Assembly (NCBI GenBank): GCA_963668115.1
Contig: OY764147.1
Location: 1,302,001 to 1,366,000 of the forward strand
From: Plut-88900 sp963668115
GTDB taxonomy: Bacteria; Chloroflexota; Dehalococcoidia; Plut-88900
Reading direction: 5' to 3'
Length of the DNA: 64,000 nt
Program-made: the position numbers and the translations under genes
Notes under the pieces: model-generated
Seen by the model: the letters and a program-made list of their open reading frames with translations, nothing else
Database searches by the model: none
What the model was told of the DNA's origin: nothing
Shown here: piece by piece, positions 62,395-64,000 of the stretch
Layout of the letters: each line of letters starts with the position of its first letter
How positions within the stretch are numbered: position 1 is the stretch's first letter

Positions 62395-63222
62395 GTCGGC
62401 GATGGAAGACGCACCTGGTGAGCCGGTGGCCCTTACCATGCGGTGCTCGGCTGTCCGGGGCCATAGAGGTCCGCCGTGGGGCGGATTGCAGCCGGCCGCG
62501 CCCTAGCGCTCGATTGTGAGCTCCGGTTGTCCGGGCAGACAAGCCGGGCCTTGACCCGCTCCCAGGCGCCAAGGGGCGCAGTGGGGGCCAGTGATCGGGC
62601 TGGTAGCCCCCGGGAGTTTGTTATTACGTGGCGCACCCGCAGGTCCCGAGTGCCCCAGCGACCCCAGGTTGTGCTTGATTTGGTGTGGCGCAAGCTCGCC
62701 GACGGGCCAACCACCGGTAACTTGTCCGGAGCGGGGCTAGCCAGCCCGCCACCCCTATCTTGGTATAGCGCAAGTTCGCTACAGGCCGACCTCCGAGACG
62801 GTCTCTCGGCGGGGGATGGCCGGTCTGCTGTGGCTTCTATCCAGGGCGTCTATCCATCGCCTGGGGGGTCAGGGGAACGTGATGGGACGGGACTGAGGTG
62901 GAGGAGATGGCGCCCCCGACGTCTCGGGGGCAGGCCTTTCGCTTGTGCCGTGGGCCTGCGCGGGGCCGTTGGGATGGGCTAGGGCGTTGAGTCCTCCGGG
63001 CGCCGTGGAGAGGAGATGGCGTCCCCGACTTCTCGGGGATGACGCTTTTGCTTGTGCCGCGGGCCTGCGCAAGGGCCGTTGGGATGGGCTTGGACGTTGA
63101 GTCCCCCGACCCCCGACTACTCGGGGGCAGGCTTTTCTCGGGGGCATGCCTCTCGGGCGCCGGGGTTGATTCCCCTGGGTTGTGCGGTTCCTCCTTAGAT
63201 AACGAGAGTATTTGTTCGGACG
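62395..63222 (-). repeat. Long promoter-driven repeat, copy B (inverted relative to A)
   Basis: Minus-strand copy of the element at 20324-21120. The distal ~430 bases (62395-62820) are nearly identical to copy A. The promoter-proximal half is related but expanded by a ~109-base tandem duplication (62902-63120). One-base indels against copy A destroy any shared reading frame while stems (GCGCC/GGCGC with loops CTTA or CCTT) remain. Transcription from 63222 would run towards 62395 and the sulfite reductase promoter region. Function unknown. Confidence 0.55.
62902..63120 (-). repeat. Two ~109-base tandem units inside copy B
   Basis: The unit GAGATGGCG...hairpin...GCTTGTGCCG-GGGCCTGCGC...CGTTGAGTC occurs twice. 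The hairpin is GCCCCCGA/TCGGGGGC (62912-62931) in one and TCCCCGA/TCGGGGA (63022-63039) in the other. A C-G pair is replaced by T-A, a compensatory change. Confidence 0.55.
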
Positions 63223-63228
63223 CAGGGT

Positions 63229-63257
63229 ATGATAGCGCGGTTGCTCAGGTGTGTCAA
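63229..63257 (-). promoter_or_regulatory. Conserved promoter of repeat copy B
   Basis: Minus strand TTGACA (63257-63252), 17 bases and TATCAT (63234-63229), as in copies A and C. AAGGAGG follows at 63196-63190 without a start codon. Confidence 0.65.
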
Positions 63258-63388
63258 GCAAATGTACGTGTTTGGGGGAAATATCCCCTCGTCCCCACCG
63301 GGGAACCCTCACCCCCTGGCCCCCTCTCACGCCATAGGCGCATCTTCGACCCTTAGGGCCTATAAGGGAGAGGGGGAAGATGAACAGG

Positions 63389-63421
63389 GGCCCACGTGCG
63401 TGCAGAGCACGCACGTGGGCC
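63389..63421. terminator. Perfect 15-bp hairpin
   Basis: GGCCCACGTGCGTGC (63389-63403) pairs with GCACGCACGTGGGCC (63407-63421) around AGA. There is no clear T-run on either side. It may terminate transcripts from the GYD gene or separate it from repeat copy B. Confidence 0.5.
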
Positions 63422-63492
63422 TCTAGTTCAGTACTGGGGGGAAGGGAGGGAACGGAGGTGGATTGCTAGGATGGAGGTGAGTGTTTCGGAGG

Positions 63493-63544
63493 GATGGATT
63501 CACGCCAATGGCGCATCTTCGACCCACCTCCGTGGGAATGACGA
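63493..63544 (-). repeat. Dispersed palindromic repeat with loop insertion
   Basis: Same ends as the other copies (CGTCATTCCCACGGAGG and GCGTGAATCCATCCC on the minus strand), with about 21 extra bases in the loop. The extra part contains GGGTCGAAGATGCGC, which also occurs at 63328-63342. Confidence 0.6.
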
Positions 63545-63636
63545 ATTAAAGAGGCGGGGATGATCCGCCATAGACGGACAGGCTCCCCTCGGGGGTGGGG
63601 GGTGGGGAGGATGAGGGGGGCCAATGGGCGCGGTCG

Positions 63637-63930
63637 TTACTGCATCTTTTCGATGAGTTCTACGGCCTGGGATTTGGGGAAGGCTTTGAGGGTGGTGAAG
63701 CGGATGTTGCCTTCCTTGCCGGTGCCCATGGAGAAGGTGAGCATGGTCTCGTCGTCGGGGAATTCGAAGATGCCGACGAAGTCGTACATGCCGAGGGTGA
63801 AGTAGATGGCCTCTATTCTGCCGCCGAGGGACTCGACCCTGTTGGCGGCGCCGTCCATTCTGTCGGGTGCGCCTTTGACGGCCTGGACGCCTTTGTCGGT
63901 GTAGTTTCCAAGGACTACGTAGTACGGCAT
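63637..63930 (-). CDS. GYD-domain protein
   Basis: 97 residues covering one GYD domain: YYVVLGNYTDKGVQAVKGAPDR at the start, the GRIEAIYFTLGMYDFVGIFEFPDDETML core that names the family (here GMYD) and a helical end. A small ferredoxin-like fold of unknown function, often found near oxidoreductases. The ATG at 63930 has AAGGAGTG 6 bases upstream. No other gene is seen to the right edge. Confidence 0.87.
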   Translation of the reverse strand: MPYYVVLGNYTDKGVQAVKGAPDRMDGAANRVESLGGRIEAIYFTLGMYDFVGIFEFPDDETMLTFSMGTGKEGNIRFTTLKAFPKSQAVELIEKMQ

Positions 63931-64000
63931 GACTCACTCCTTATGTTCAGTTAGTTGAGAGCCTGGGTCGGTGAGAAGATTGGCTATCCGGGGTTTGTAA

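Overview
The window looks like a chromosomal segment of a GC-rich, free-living bacterium. My best guess is Chloroflexota, in the Dehalococcoidia/SAR202 sphere. This rests on the catabolic gene style (several amidohydrolases, an F420/flavin luciferase-like oxidoreductase, a dimethylglycine-dehydrogenase-like flavoprotein, a class III aminotransferase and an EamA exporter pair), common GTG/TTG starts and predicted leaderless promoters. It is inference from gene content, because no 16S rRNA gene is present. I see no transposase, integrase or prophage.

Layout. 1-4 kb (minus strand): two tandem amidohydrolases behind beta and gamma subunits of a sodium-pumping decarboxylase. 4-5 kb: an orphan gene between two copies of a two-hairpin RNA element. 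4.9-19.2 kb: an NDP-forming acyl-CoA synthetase, a tandem HAD phosphatase pair (one copy frameshifted), mnmE, two amidohydrolase-2 enzymes, a luciferase-like oxidoreductase, an ABC-F protein, a Lon-like AAA protease and an AtzG-like/amidase pair. 19.2-21.2 kb: an AT-rich orphan gene and copy A of a promoter-driven repeat. 21.2-26.7 kb: radC, a demethylating flavoprotein, an MFS carrier and a lipoprotein. 26.7-31.9 kb: the classic tRNA-Thr/Tyr/Thr-tuf-rpmG-secE-nusG-rplKAJL cluster with its promoter. 32-40.4 kb: rpsA-clpC-radA-larE-methyltransferase-larC. 40.4-41.6 kb: repeat copy C. 41.6-48.4 kb: rpsO-pnp-dapB-asd-dapA (RNA processing plus lysine/diaminopimelate synthesis), convergent with purA. 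48.8-53.8 kb: an exported NEW3-type protein with an ABC exporter, then a fused two-domain importer permease. 53.8-59.3 kb: a frameshifted gamma-glutamyltransferase, an aminotransferase and a tandem DMT pair (second copy frameshifted). 59.3-62.04 kb: a sulfite/nitrite reductase operon behind a cysteine-codon leader peptide and terminator. 62.04-63.6 kb: repeat copy B. 63.6-63.9 kb: a GYD-domain protein.

Two things stand out. First, a near-leaderless 16-codon ORF with three Cys codons (MIIKIHPDPCSCTCRL) lies between a sigma-70 promoter and an intrinsic terminator just upstream of the siroheme reductase. This looks like cysteine-responsive attenuation and points to sulfite rather than nitrite as substrate. 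Second, a dispersed element of up to about 0.85 kb occurs three times (A at 20.3 kb, C at 40.6 kb, B inverted at 63.2 kb). Each copy has the same consensus promoter and an AAGGAGG without a start codon, and A and B carry a long body of hairpins. Stems are preserved while loops, indels and reading frames vary, as expected of a non-coding RNA family. Smaller RNA-like repeats with compensatory changes lie at 4.1/4.8 kb, 40.9-41.15 kb and 62.9-63.1 kb.

Five genes carry single-base frameshifts or look truncated: the HAD copy, pnp tail, gamma-glutamyltransferase, DMT copy and NYN fragment. Several of the shifts sit in or beside short homopolymers, so sequencing error must be excluded before calling them pseudogenes.
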